A DNA stretch of 64,000 nt from contig CP116226.1 in the NCBI GenBank assembly GCA_038182865.1, positions 1,674,001 to 1,738,000 of the forward strand. The letters run 5' to 3'. Below the pieces are notes generated by a model. That model saw only the letters and a list, made by a program, of their open reading frames with translations. It did no database searches and was not told where the DNA came from. This DNA comes from Microbacterium enclense. Lineage in GTDB: Bacteria > Actinomycetota > Actinomycetes > Actinomycetales > Microbacteriaceae. Shown here piece by piece: positions 24,991-34,223 of the stretch. The position numbers and the translations under genes were made by a program. Position 1 is the stretch's first letter. Each line of letters starts with the position of its first letter.

Positions 24991-25953
24991 ATGACCACTC
25001 ACGCTCCGAGCGCGCCGCCCCGACGGCGCGGGGCCTACCGCCCGCCGGCACCGCTCGGCGGACGCGGGCCCCTGCGCCACAGCCCCCGCCACCGCCTGAC
25101 GGTGGTCGCGTTCCTCACCCCGGCGATCGTCATCCTCACGGTGTTCGTGGCGTGGCCCATGGTGTCGGCTCTGCGCCTGTCGTTCACGGATGCCAGCGGC
25201 TTCGGCCGCGAGAAGTTCGTCGGCCTCGAGAACTACGCACGGGTCTTCACCGACCCCGACATCCTGAGCGCCATGGGGAACACGGCCCTGTACGCCGTGC
25301 TGTTCACCCCGATCGCCATCGCGCTGGCGCTCGCTTTCGCGCTCCTGCTGAACAACCCGCTGCTGCCGCTGCGCGGTCTCTTCCGCACCGCCTTGTTCAC
25401 CCCGTTCATCGTGTCGCTGGCGGTCGCCGCCTTCGCGTGGTCGTATCTGCTCGACCCGCAGATCGGTCTGCTGAACTACTGGCTCCGAGGCCTCGGCATC
25501 CAGCTCGGAAACGTCCTGCAGGACCCGACTCTCGCCATGCCGGCCGTCGTGCTGGTGGCGGTGTGGAAGAGCTTCGGCTTTTACATGGTCATCTTCCTCG
25601 CCGGGCTCCAGGACATCCCCACGAGCCTGTACGAGGCGGCCCGCGTGGATGGTGCGAGCGCCGGGCAGCGCTTCCGCAGCATCACGTTCCCGATGCTCGG
25701 CAACACCATGGGCTTCGTCGTCATCGTCGCGCTCATCGCGGCCCTCCAGGCGTTCGACCAGATCTACGTCATGACCGGCGGCGGCCCCTATGGCACCACG
25801 CAGACGATCGTCATGGAGATCTACCAGTCCGGCTTCCGCAAGCTCGAGCTCGGCTTCGCCTCGGCCCTGTCGTACGTCCTGCTGCTCATCACGCTCGTCC
25901 TGAGCCTCACCCAGTTCCTCTTCTTCTCACGACGAGAGAAGGATGCCGCATGA
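24991..25953 (+). CDS. Sugar ABC transporter permease (MalF-like)
   Basis: A 320-residue inner-membrane permease with six predicted helices after a basic, proline-rich N-terminal tail of about 35 residues. The cytoplasmic EAA loop reads EAARVDGASAGQRFRSITFPML (about residue 212), the ATPase docking site. It pairs with the next gene. No ATPase is encoded here, so a shared MsiK-type ATPase elsewhere is expected, as in many actinobacteria. Its stop overlaps the next start (ATGA). Confidence 0.93.
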   Translation: MTTHAPSAPPRRRGAYRPPAPLGGRGPLRHSPRHRLTVVAFLTPAIVILTVFVAWPMVSALRLSFTDASGFGREKFVGLENYARVFTDPDILSAMGNTALYAVLFTPIAIALALAFALLLNNPLLPLRGLFRTALFTPFIVSLAVAAFAWSYLLDPQIGLLNYWLRGLGIQLGNVLQDPTLAMPAVVLVAVWKSFGFYMVIFLAGLQDIPTSLYEAARVDGASAGQRFRSITFPMLGNTMGFVVIVALIAALQAFDQIYVMTGGGPYGTTQTIVMEIYQSGFRKLELGFASALSYVLLLITLVLSLTQFLFFSRREKDAA

Positions 25954-26840
25954 CCGCCCTCGCTCCCGCCCCGGTCTCCGCGGCATCCGTGACGCCCGCG
26001 CGTCGGGTCTCACCGCTGGCACGTCGTCGTCTCGTATCGGTGATCCTGCTGATCGTCGTGGCCGCGGCGACCCTGGTGCTGATGCTGCCGATCCTCATCA
26101 TCGTGTTCACGGCCTTCAAGCCTGTCGCCGAGGTGAACGCCTACCCGCCGACGCTGCTTCCCGGTCAGTGGACCCTCGACAACTTCGCGCGGATCTTCAC
26201 CGAGCTGCCCTTCGCCCGTCTGATCGCCAACAGCTTCGTCTTCGCGGGAGGGGTGACGCTGTTCGCCCTGGTGTTCGACTCCCTCGCCGCGTACGCCCTG
26301 GCCCGCCTGGACTTCCGGGGCAACAAGATCTTGCTGATCGCGATCATCGCGAGTCTGATGATCCCCTTCCAGGCCACGCTGATCCCGATCTACCAGCTCG
26401 TGTCCGACCTCGGATGGGTCAACTCCTACGCGGGCCTCATCGCCCCGCGGGCGGCCGATGCCTTCGGCATCTTCTTCCTGCGGCAGTTCTTCCTGTCGCT
26501 TCCGCGCGATCTCGACAATGCCGCGCGCATCGACGGGGCGAGCGAGCTGCGCATCTTCCGCAGCATCGTCCTGCCCAACGCGGTGCCGGCGCTGTTGACG
26601 CTCGGCATCTTCACTTTCGTCAACAACTGGAACGACCTGCTGTGGCCGCTCGTGTTCACGACGGATTCCGAGATGGGCACGGTCACGTCCGGCTTGACGC
26701 TGTTGACGGGACCGGGCGGGATCATCCCGCAGGGCGTCATGATGGCGGGCTCGCTCATCGCGGTGCTGCCCCTGGCCATCCTGTTCCTGGTGATCCAGCG
26801 ACGCTTCGTCGAGAGCGTCGGAACGTCGGGATTGAAATGA
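25950..26840 (+). CDS. Sugar ABC transporter permease (MalG-like)
   Basis: A 296-residue permease with six helices. The EAA loop reads NAARIDGASELRIFRSIVLPNAVP (about residue 190). It forms the channel with the preceding permease. The ATG at 25950 overlaps the upstream stop by four bases. It is followed directly by two glycoside hydrolase genes, consistent with import of short arabino-oligosaccharides for cytoplasmic hydrolysis. Confidence 0.93.
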   Translation: MTALAPAPVSAASVTPARRVSPLARRRLVSVILLIVVAAATLVLMLPILIIVFTAFKPVAEVNAYPPTLLPGQWTLDNFARIFTELPFARLIANSFVFAGGVTLFALVFDSLAAYALARLDFRGNKILLIAIIASLMIPFQATLIPIYQLVSDLGWVNSYAGLIAPRAADAFGIFFLRQFFLSLPRDLDNAARIDGASELRIFRSIVLPNAVPALLTLGIFTFVNNWNDLLWPLVFTTDSEMGTVTSGLTLLTGPGGIIPQGVMMAGSLIAVLPLAILFLVIQRRFVESVGTSGLK

Positions 26841-26851
26841 GAGAGACCCCC

Positions 26852-28108
26852 ATGTCGACGACCCCCTGGTATCGCGACGGCCGGCTGCATTTCGGTGCCG
26901 GTATCGAGAACACCTTCGTGCCGCAGGAGCGTCCGGGCGAACGCGCCATCGACGAGTACGCCCTCACCGAGCACTACGACCGGTGGAGCGAAGACCTCGA
27001 CCTGGCGGTGTCGGTGGATGCCGAGTTCCTCCGCTGGGGGATCCCCTGGCACGTCGTGTCTCCCGAGCGCGGGAGGTGGGACTGGTCGTGGACCGACCGG
27101 GTGCTCGACGGCTTCGCCGCGCGCGGCATCCGTCCGATCGTCGATCTGCTGCACTACGGCACCCCGACGTGGATCGAGGGGGAGTTCGCCCACCCCGACT
27201 ACGCCTCGTTCGTCGCCGAGTACGCCGCGCGCGCCGCGGAGCGGTACCGCGACCTGGCGACCGACTACACCCCCGTCAACGAGCCGATGCTGCACGCGCT
27301 CTTCACCGGTGAGTACGCGTATTGGCCGCCCTATCGCACGGGGCCGGGGGGACTCGTGGAGATCTCGACCGCGATCGCGCGCGGGTTCGTCGAGACGCAG
27401 CGGGCGGTGGCCGACGTGCTGGGCGCGCGCGCGACGTTCGTGCACGTCGACGCGTCGATGCGCTACGTCGGCGACATCGACGCGCCCGAGCATAGGGAGA
27501 CGGCCGAGCGGTACCGCCATCAGGCGTTCCTCGTCGAGGATCTCGTCACCGGTGCCGTGGGGGAGCAGCATCCGCTCCTCCCGCTGCTGCGCGCGCACGG
27601 CACCTCCGACGAGACGCTCGCGTGGTTCGCCGAGAACGCCGTGCAGCCCGACGTGATGGGCGTCAACTACTACCCCCGGCACTCGACGGAACTGTTCGAG
27701 AGCGGCATCCACCACTCCGGTGGCTTCGCCGACCCCCGTCCCACGCGCGACGACGGCGTCGAGGGGCTTACCGAGATGCTGCGCATCTACGCCACCCGCT
27801 ACGGCGCGCCGGTGATGCTCGCCGAGACGTGCGTGACCGACGACGTCGCCACGCGCCTGCGGTGGCTGGATGCCTCCGTGGCCGCTGTCGAGGGGCTTCG
27901 AGCCGACGGCGTCGATGTCGTCGGCTACACGTGGTGGCCGCTGTTCGACATGTACGAGTGGACCTATCGGCACAGCGAGGAGCCGCGGTCCGCACACCTT
28001 CTGACCATGGGGCTGCACGACCTCGTGGAGACCGAGACCGGGCTCGCGCGCCGCCGCAACCCCGTCGCCGACCGATTCGCCGAGTACGCATCCCGAGGAG
28101 CACGATGA
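26852..28108 (+). CDS. Family 1-like glycoside hydrolase
   Basis: A 418-residue TIM-barrel glycosidase resembling GH1 (beta-glucosidase clan GH-A). The acid/base is E144 in TPVNEPM, the nucleophile candidate is E325 in MLAETCV, and the substrate-binding end reads TWWPLFDMYEWTY. No signal peptide is visible, so it acts inside the cell on imported oligosaccharides. The ATG at 26852 has a GAGAGA site upstream; another ATG at 26837 overlaps the permease stop and would add five residues. The sugar specificity is unclear; an arabinose- or galactose-containing glycoside would suit the locus. Confidence 0.82.
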   Translation: MSTTPWYRDGRLHFGAGIENTFVPQERPGERAIDEYALTEHYDRWSEDLDLAVSVDAEFLRWGIPWHVVSPERGRWDWSWTDRVLDGFAARGIRPIVDLLHYGTPTWIEGEFAHPDYASFVAEYAARAAERYRDLATDYTPVNEPMLHALFTGEYAYWPPYRTGPGGLVEISTAIARGFVETQRAVADVLGARATFVHVDASMRYVGDIDAPEHRETAERYRHQAFLVEDLVTGAVGEQHPLLPLLRAHGTSDETLAWFAENAVQPDVMGVNYYPRHSTELFESGIHHSGGFADPRPTRDDGVEGLTEMLRIYATRYGAPVMLAETCVTDDVATRLRWLDASVAAVEGLRADGVDVVGYTWWPLFDMYEWTYRHSEEPRSAHLLTMGLHDLVETETGLARRRNPVADRFAEYASRGAR

Positions 28109-29622
28109 CCACCGCCCGCCTGACCCTCGACCCCCGCTTCCCGATCGGGGCCGTCCGTCGCCGTCTGTTCGGCGGTTTCGTCGAGCACCTCGGCCGCCAC
28201 GTCTACGACGGCATCTACGAGCCCGGCCACCCCGAGGCCGACGACCAGGGCTTCCGCCGCGACGTGCTCGAGCTCGTGCGCGAGCTCGGCGTCTCGACGA
28301 TCCGCTACCCCGGTGGCAACTTCGTGTCGGGCTTCCGGTGGGAGGACAGCGTGGGTCCGCGCGAACAGCGCCCCCGCCGCCTCGACCTCGCGTGGCACTC
28401 GACCGAGACGAACGAGATCGGGCTCCACGAGTTCGCGGACTGGCTCGACAAGGCCGGCAGCGACCTCATGTTGGCCGTCAACCTCGGCACCCGGGGCGTC
28501 CTCGAGGCCCTCGACCTGCTCGAGTACAGCAACGTCCCCGGGGGCACGACCCTCTCCCAGCAGCGCATCGACAACGGTCGGGCGGAGCCGTTCGGCGTCC
28601 GCGTGTGGTGCCTCGGCAACGAGATGGACGGTCCCTGGCAGCTCGGGCACCGCTCGGCCGAGGACTACGGCAAGATCGCCTCGCAGACCGCGAAGGGCAT
28701 GCGCCAGCTCGACCCCTCGATCGAGCTCGTGGTGTGCGGCTCGTCGGGGGCGTCGATGCCGACGTTCGGGGAGTGGGAGCGCGTGGTGCTCGAGCACACC
28801 TATGACGACGTCGACATGATCTCGTGCCACGCGTACTACCAGGAGCACGACGGCGACATCGACTCGTTCCTCGCCTCGTCCGTCGACACCGACCGCTTCA
28901 TCGAGGCCGTCGTCGCCACCGCCGACCATGTCGGTGCGGTGCGCGGCAGCGCGAAGAGAATCGACATCTCCTTCGACGAGTGGAACATCTGGTACCAGAC
29001 GCGCTTCCACGACGTCGACCAGCTCACCGGCGTCGAGAACTGGCCCGTGGCCCCGCGTCTGCTCGAGGACGTGTATTCGGCCCTGGATGCCGTGGTCTTC
29101 GGCAGCCTCCTGATCTCGCTGCTCAAGCACGCCGACCGCGTGGCATCCGCCTCCCTCGCCCAGCTCGTCAACGTCATCGCCCCGATCATGACCGAGCCCG
29201 GCGGACCCTCATGGCGCCAGACGACGTTCTTCCCCTTCGCGATCACCTCGCGCCTCGCGCAGGGAGACGCCGTGCGTCTGCAGGTCGAGTCGCCGCTCAT
29301 CGAGACCTCCACGTTCGGCGCGGTCCCGGCGGTGGATGCCGTCGCCACCCACGACGCCGAGACCGGGGAGAGCGCGATCTTCCTCGTGCACCGCGGGCGG
29401 GGCGAGGCGGTCGAGCTCCAGATCGACGTCGCGGGCCTCGGAGACGTCGAGATCGTCGAGGCGCACGTGCTGCACGACGACGACCCCTACGCGCGCAACA
29501 CGCTCGAGCACCCCGAGCGCGTGCAGCCCCGGACGCTCGAGACACGGCTGGCGGACGGCATCCTGCACGTCACGCTCCCGCCCATCGCGTGGGCGGCGCT
29601 GTCGCTGCGGCGCATCGGCTGA
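28105..29622 (+). CDS. abfA: Alpha-N-arabinofuranosidase (GH51)
   Basis: A 505-residue GH51 enzyme of typical length. The N-terminal strand block FGGFVEHLGRHVYDGIYEP is diagnostic. The acid/base is E173 (CLGNEMDGPW) and the nucleophile is E292 (SFDEWNIWY). The C-terminal beta-sandwich runs from about residue 390. It removes terminal alpha-L-arabinofuranosyl units from arabinan or arabinoxylan oligosaccharides. It has no signal peptide and is therefore cytoplasmic. The ATG overlaps the preceding gene's stop (ATGA), making it the last gene of the importer operon. Confidence 0.94.
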   Translation: MTTARLTLDPRFPIGAVRRRLFGGFVEHLGRHVYDGIYEPGHPEADDQGFRRDVLELVRELGVSTIRYPGGNFVSGFRWEDSVGPREQRPRRLDLAWHSTETNEIGLHEFADWLDKAGSDLMLAVNLGTRGVLEALDLLEYSNVPGGTTLSQQRIDNGRAEPFGVRVWCLGNEMDGPWQLGHRSAEDYGKIASQTAKGMRQLDPSIELVVCGSSGASMPTFGEWERVVLEHTYDDVDMISCHAYYQEHDGDIDSFLASSVDTDRFIEAVVATADHVGAVRGSAKRIDISFDEWNIWYQTRFHDVDQLTGVENWPVAPRLLEDVYSALDAVVFGSLLISLLKHADRVASASLAQLVNVIAPIMTEPGGPSWRQTTFFPFAITSRLAQGDAVRLQVESPLIETSTFGAVPAVDAVATHDAETGESAIFLVHRGRGEAVELQIDVAGLGDVEIVEAHVLHDDDPYARNTLEHPERVQPRTLETRLADGILHVTLPPIAWAALSLRRIG

Positions 29623-29631
29623 CGCCGCGGA

Positions 29632-29694
29632 CGCAGAAACGCCCGTTCCCCGCAGAATCCGTGAGGAGAACTGCGAGGAACGGGCGTTTCTGCG
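29632..29694. repeat. Nested inverted repeat between convergent genes
   Basis: CGCAGAAACGCCCGTTCC (29632-29649) and GGAACGGGCGTTTCTGCG (29677-29694) are a perfect 18-bp pair. An inner CGCAG (29651-29655) pairs with CTGCG (29671-29675), repeating the outer arm's first bases. It lies between abfA and mtnD. Confidence 0.88.
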
Positions 29695-29700
29695 AGGTTC

Positions 29701-29742
29701 GGCCGGGGCCGGGGCCGGGGCCGGGGCCGGGGCCGGGGCCGG
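29701..29742 (+). repeat. Hexanucleotide (GGCCGG)7 tandem repeat abutting mtnD
   Basis: There are seven exact GGCCGG units. They end at the base before the complement of the mtnD stop codon, so the array lies in the mtnD 3' untranslated region. G-runs on both strands allow G-quadruplex formation. Confidence 0.95.
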
Positions 29743-30324
29743 TCAGGCCAGCTGCGCGCGGCGCTCGGCGAGCTGGTCGAAGGTCGCGAACGACTCGGCG
29801 ATGGGGCTGCCCGTGAAGTGGCCGACCCAGCCGTCGTCGTCGTGGAAGAAGCGCACGCTCACGTAGTGGGGAGCGGTGCCCATGTCGAACCAGTGCGTGG
29901 TGTTGGCCGGCACCGAGATGAGGTCGCCCGCCTCGCAGTAGACGGCGTGCACCTTCTCGTTCGCGTGCAGGTAGAACACGCCGGCGCCCTTGGCGAAGTA
30001 GCGGTCCTCGTCGTCGTCGTGCTGGTGCTCCGACAGGAACTTCTGCCGCGAGGGGGTCTTCACCTCGTCGTAGTTCTCCTGGGCGGGGTCGAGGGCGACC
30101 ACGTCGACCAGCGTGTACCCCTCGCGCTGCTTGACCTCGCCGATCTCGTCGGCGTACAGCGCCAGGACCTCGTCCTGCGAGGCGCCGGAGGGCACGTCGC
30201 GGATCTCCCAGCGTGAGAAGCGCGCGCCGAGCTCGGCGAGCGCGTCGCGGATCTCGGTCTCGTCGGTGGTCTCGAGGACGGGGCTGGTCGGGTCGGTGTC
30301 TTTCCAGACGGTCAGGAGCGTCAC
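29743..30324 (-). CDS. mtnD: Acireductone dioxygenase
   Basis: A 193-residue cupin of the ARD family. The metal-binding block EHQHDDDEDRYF (H-x-H and downstream Glu, about residues 88-100) and the later PANTTHWFDMG (about 139) supply the three-His/one-Glu ligands. It oxidises acireductone to the 2-keto precursor of methionine (Fe form) in methionine salvage. The GTG at 30324 has a GAGGAGGAG site just upstream on the minus strand. It is divergent from the transporter-mtnK operon across 202 bp in which I see no riboswitch or clear promoter. Confidence 0.94.
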   Translation of the reverse strand: MTLLTVWKDTDPTSPVLETTDETEIRDALAELGARFSRWEIRDVPSGASQDEVLALYADEIGEVKQREGYTLVDVVALDPAQENYDEVKTPSRQKFLSEHQHDDDEDRYFAKGAGVFYLHANEKVHAVYCEAGDLISVPANTTHWFDMGTAPHYVSVRFFHDDDGWVGHFTGSPIAESFATFDQLAERRAQLA

Positions 30325-30526
30325 GGCTCCTCCTCTCGAACGAAGGCGGATACCCCTGATTGTCGCGCCGTTGCGGCAGCGGAGGGATCGCCGGTCGGCG
30401 TCGGCCGTAACAAAGCGCAACCTCGCAGCATCCGGCTCATCCGCCCCTGCTTTACTGCTCGACGGCCGTCCGACGCACAGCACTCGGCGACCGCCTCCGC
30501 ACCCGCTCCCGCCCGAAGGGGACCCC

Positions 30527-31621
30527 GTGTCCGTTCGATCCCACCGCTGGGCCGCGCTTGTCGCCGCTACCGGCATCGCCGCCCTCGCCCTCTCCGGCTG
30601 CGCGCAGCAGAACACCGCGGCCCCCGCGGCCTCGGCCGCTCCCGTGCAGAAGGTCGAGAACCTGCCCGCGCCGTTCGACGGTGCACCCGTGAAGGTCGCC
30701 CTCGTGCAGCAGTCCGGCGCCGGGGACTTCTTCACCGCGTGGACGGCCGGCGCGAAAGCCCAGGCCGCCGCGATCAACATCGACCTCACCGTCTACGACG
30801 CCCGCAACGACAATGCCAAGCAGGCGTCCGATCTCGAGCAGGCGATCGCGGCCAAGCCCGCCGCGATCATCGTCGACCACGGTCAGACCGACACGATCGA
30901 GTCGCACGTGCACGACGCGGTGGCCGCCGGCATCCCCGTGATCGTCTACGACCTCGCCCTCAACGACCCCACCGGTGTCATCGTGACCTCGCAGTCCGAC
31001 GCGTCGATGGCGCAGGGCGTCCTCGACCAGCTGGTCGCCGACGTGGGCGACGGCGCCAAGGTGGGCCTGGCCAGCACCGACGGTTTCGCTCCGCTCGAGC
31101 GCCGGAAGAAGGTGTGGGACGAGGTCGTCGCCGAGCACAACCTCGACCAGCTGTTCTTCACAGGCAAGGTCACCGAGTCGACCGCGACCGACAACATCCC
31201 GCTCATCGACGCCGCGCTGAAGGCGAACCCCGGGATCCAGGCGATCTTCGCGCCCTACGACGAGATCACGAAGGGTGTCGTGCAGGCCGTGCAGCAGAAC
31301 AACCTGCAGGACAAGGTCAAGGTCTACGGCATCGACATCTCCAACGCCGACATCGAGGTCATGACCGCCGACGGCAGCCCCTGGGTCGCCACGAGTGCGA
31401 CCGACCCCTCCGCGGTCGGTGCGGGTGTCGTGCGCGCCCTGGCCCTCTCGCTCGCCGGGCAGCTGAACGAGACGAGCGTGCAGTTCCCCGCGATCACGAT
31501 CACGCGCGACTTCTTGCTCGAGAAGGGCATCACCAACGTCGCTCAGCTGCGCGAAGCGGAGCCGTCGCTCCTGCTGAGCGACACCGTGGTGGCCGACTGG
31601 CTTCCCGCGATCTCGGGATGA
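30527..31621 (+). CDS. Sugar-type ABC transporter substrate-binding lipoprotein (probable methylthioribose importer)
   Basis: A 364-residue periplasmic-binding-protein family 4 (RbsB-like) lipoprotein with lipobox LALSGC (Cys about residue 25). The type-1 fold shows KVALVQQSGAGDFFTAWTAGAKAQA (about 53), PAAIIVDHGQTDTIESHVHDAV (about 111) and a sugar-binding C-lobe. The family usually binds ribose-like pentoses. Because the operon ends in methylthioribose kinase, 5-methylthioribose is the likeliest cargo (inference). The GTG at 30527 follows GAAGGGG. Confidence 0.88.
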   Translation: MSVRSHRWAALVAATGIAALALSGCAQQNTAAPAASAAPVQKVENLPAPFDGAPVKVALVQQSGAGDFFTAWTAGAKAQAAAINIDLTVYDARNDNAKQASDLEQAIAAKPAAIIVDHGQTDTIESHVHDAVAAGIPVIVYDLALNDPTGVIVTSQSDASMAQGVLDQLVADVGDGAKVGLASTDGFAPLERRKKVWDEVVAEHNLDQLFFTGKVTESTATDNIPLIDAALKANPGIQAIFAPYDEITKGVVQAVQQNNLQDKVKVYGIDISNADIEVMTADGSPWVATSATDPSAVGAGVVRALALSLAGQLNETSVQFPAITITRDFLLEKGITNVAQLREAEPSLLLSDTVVADWLPAISG

Positions 31622-33180
31622 CCTCACCCCTCCACGCCGACGCCGCTCGGGCCGACGACACCCCCGTCGTCCGCTTGAGCGGCGTCGGCGTGCGCTTCGG
31701 CAGCAATCAGGTGCTGCGGGACGTCTCGCTCGCGCTGCGCCCCGGCACCATCACCGCGCTGCTCGGGACGAACGGCGCCGGGAAGTCCACCCTCATCGGG
31801 GCGATCTCGGGCGCCAACGCGGCGTACACCGGCGAGATCGCGGTCGGCGGTTCGACCCAGCGACTGGGGTCGCCCGCGCGAGCCCGCCGCGCCGGCATCG
31901 AGACCGTGCACCAGCGCATCGCGGACGGGATCGTCGCGGGTCTCAGCGTCGCGGACAACCTCGGCATCACCGACCTCGCGCAGGGCGGACACCGTCTCGT
32001 CCGTCGCGCGACCTCGGAGCGTGTGGCGCGCGCCGCCCTCGAGCGGCTGGGCCTGTCGTGGTCCGACGAGGTCCTTCGAGCGGATGCCGCGCGCCTGGGC
32101 ACCTCCGACGCCCAGCTCGTGGTGCTTGCGCGCGCCCTGCGCTCGACGCCGCGTCTGCTGATCCTCGACGAGCCCACCTCGGCCCTCACCGCGGCCGAGG
32201 CCGATCGTCTCTTCGCGGTTCTGCGGGTCCTGCGCGACGAGGGGCTGGCGATCCTGTTCGTCAGCCATCGCTTCGGCGAGATCGAGCGGCTCGCCGACCG
32301 CATCGTGGTGCTCCGCGACGGACGGATCGAGCTCGAGGCGGAGCGTCCGTTCGACTGGCACGCGGCGCTTTCGGCGATGCTCGGCGTCCCCACCGAACTC
32401 CAGCAGCACGTGGAGGAGCCGTTGCCGGCGGCGGCCGAAGTCCTCGCGGTCGAAGGGGCGCGCCTCCTCCCCGGGAGCGCGCCGCTCGATCTCCGGGTGC
32501 ACGGCGGCCAGGTCACCGGCATCCTGGGTCTGCTCGGGGCGGGCAAGACCGAGCTCGCGGAGCTCGTGACGGGGGTGCGCGCGGACGCCGCGGCCCGTCT
32601 GCGGCTCGACGGAACCGAGTACCGCCCCGCCGACCCCGGAGCCGCGCAGGCCGCCGGCGTCGTGCTCGTGCCCGAGGACCGCCAGCGTCAGGGCATTCAA
32701 CCCGGGTGGTCGATCGCCCACACCGTCGGCCTGCCGGTGCTGCGGACGCTGTCGCGCTTCGGGGTCATGACCCCGGGCCGCGAACGCGCGGCCGCCGCCG
32801 CCGTGGTCGCGGACTACGACGTCGTCACCCCGTCGATCGAGACGCGTGTCGACGATCTCTCGGGCGGCAATCAGCAGAAGGTCGTGGTCGGTCGCTGGCT
32901 GCGGACCGAACCGCGTGTCGCCGTTCTCGACGAGCCGTTCCGCGGCGTCGACATCGGCGCCCGCCGACGCATCGGCGCGGCCGTGCGCGAGCGGGCGACC
33001 ACCGGCGCCGCCGTGCTCGTGCTCTCGAGCGATGTCGACGAGATCCTCGAGGTCGCCGACCGCATCGTCGTCCTCGTCTCGGGGCGCGTCGCTCTCGATA
33101 CCCCCGCCGGCAGGCACGACCGCGCCCGCATCGTCGCGGCGCTGCTCGACGACCCCGGCCACCGGAAGGAAACCGCATGA
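31618..33180 (+). CDS. RbsA-type double ABC ATPase
   Basis: A 520-residue fusion of two ABC domains. Domain 1 has Walker A GTNGAGKST (about residue 45) and Walker B LLILDEPT, but its signature reads LGTSDAQ instead of the usual LSxGxQQ. Domain 2 has the naturally degenerate Walker A GLLGAGKTE (about 303) and an intact LSGGNQQKVVVGR signature (about 413), as in RbsA. ATP binding should be possible, with asymmetry between the two sites. It overlaps the binding-protein stop (ATGA) and powers the permease encoded next. Confidence 0.9.
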   Translation: MTSPLHADAARADDTPVVRLSGVGVRFGSNQVLRDVSLALRPGTITALLGTNGAGKSTLIGAISGANAAYTGEIAVGGSTQRLGSPARARRAGIETVHQRIADGIVAGLSVADNLGITDLAQGGHRLVRRATSERVARAALERLGLSWSDEVLRADAARLGTSDAQLVVLARALRSTPRLLILDEPTSALTAAEADRLFAVLRVLRDEGLAILFVSHRFGEIERLADRIVVLRDGRIELEAERPFDWHAALSAMLGVPTELQQHVEEPLPAAAEVLAVEGARLLPGSAPLDLRVHGGQVTGILGLLGAGKTELAELVTGVRADAAARLRLDGTEYRPADPGAAQAAGVVLVPEDRQRQGIQPGWSIAHTVGLPVLRTLSRFGVMTPGRERAAAAAVVADYDVVTPSIETRVDDLSGGNQQKVVVGRWLRTEPRVAVLDEPFRGVDIGARRRIGAAVRERATTGAAVLVLSSDVDEILEVADRIVVLVSGRVALDTPAGRHDRARIVAALLDDPGHRKETA

Positions 33181-34223
33181 CCACCGCTCTCGCTCCCTCG
33201 CAGCCGAGCGTCGGATCCCGCATCGTCGACGGGGTCGCGAAGTGGGGCTTCGTGGCCGTGACGGCGGTGCTCATCGTGTTCTTCGCCGTCACCCAGCCGG
33301 CGTTCGCCACCCCCGAGAACATCTTCGGGATGCTGAAGTTCATCGCTCCGATCGGCATCGCCGGTCTCGGGGTGACGCTCGCGATGACCGTCGGCGGCCT
33401 CGACCTCTCGGTCGGCGCGAACGCGGGGTTCGCCGTGTCGATCGCCGCGTGGACGATGGTCATCGGCAATCAGGTCGGCGGGATCGCCGTCGGCGTCGTG
33501 CTGCTCTCGGGAGCGCTCATCGGGGCGATCAATGCCGCGCTCATCGTCTTCGCGCGCATCCCCGACCTGCTCGCGACCCTCGCCACGATGTTCACCGTGG
33601 TGGGGCTGAAACTCATCATCGTCGACGGCAAGTCCATCTCGTCGCAGATGACCCTCGACGACGGCACGACCGCTCCCGGACGCTTCACCCCCGACTTCGT
33701 GTGGTTCGACCGCGGCGCGATCGGACCGGTGTCGGTCCCCGTCGTGCTCTTCCTGGGGCTCACGATCGTCCTGTGGTTCGTGCTGGACCGCACACGCTGG
33801 GGCCGTGCACTGTTCGCGGTGGGATCGAACCCCGAGGCCGCGCGCCTGGCCGGCATCCGCGTCACGGCGTACCGAGCCGCGGCGTACATCGGTTGCGGCA
33901 TCCTGGCCTCCATCGCGGGGCTCGTGCTCGCGGCGCGCATCGGCCAGGGCGACGTCACGGCCGGCAACAGCCTGTTGCTCGATGCCGTCGCCGTCGCGCT
34001 CGTGGGGGTCTCGGTCCTCGGAATCGGACGCCCGAACGCCTGGGGCACGGCGCTGGGCGCCGTGCTGATCGCCGTCATGGTCACGGGCTTCTCGATGATG
34101 GGGCTGCCGTACTACATCCAAGACTTCGGGAAGGGACTCGTGCTGCTGGTCGCGCTGCTGTTCAGCTTCACGTTCCGCCGCCGCAAGACCACCATCGTCG
34201 CCGGGAGCACGACCGCATCATGA
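33177..34223 (+). CDS. RbsC-type ABC transporter permease
   Basis: A 348-residue BPD-transp-2 family permease with about ten helices. Conserved segments are GLGVTLAMTVGGLDLSVGANAG (about 62), the cytoplasmic loop GSNPEAARLAGIRVTAYRAAAY (about 218) and the C-terminal ALLFSFTFRRRK. The ATG at 33177 overlaps the ATPase stop, and its own stop overlaps mtnK, so the transporter and kinase are one translationally coupled unit. Confidence 0.92.
   Translation: MTTALAPSQPSVGSRIVDGVAKWGFVAVTAVLIVFFAVTQPAFATPENIFGMLKFIAPIGIAGLGVTLAMTVGGLDLSVGANAGFAVSIAAWTMVIGNQVGGIAVGVVLLSGALIGAINAALIVFARIPDLLATLATMFTVVGLKLIIVDGKSISSQMTLDDGTTAPGRFTPDFVWFDRGAIGPVSVPVVLFLGLTIVLWFVLDRTRWGRALFAVGSNPEAARLAGIRVTAYRAAAYIGCGILASIAGLVLAARIGQGDVTAGNSLLLDAVAVALVGVSVLGIGRPNAWGTALGAVLIAVMVTGFSMMGLPYYIQDFGKGLVLLVALLFSFTFRRRKTTIVAGSTTAS

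Noticed and set aside
29701..29742. CRISPR-like array
   Set aside because: The units are six bases long with no spacers, so this is a microsatellite. No cas genes are present.
30325..30526. SAM or other riboswitch between mtnD and the importer
   Set aside because: I looked for SAM-riboswitch-like conserved helices in this 202-bp gap because of the methionine-salvage genes and could not find a convincing set.
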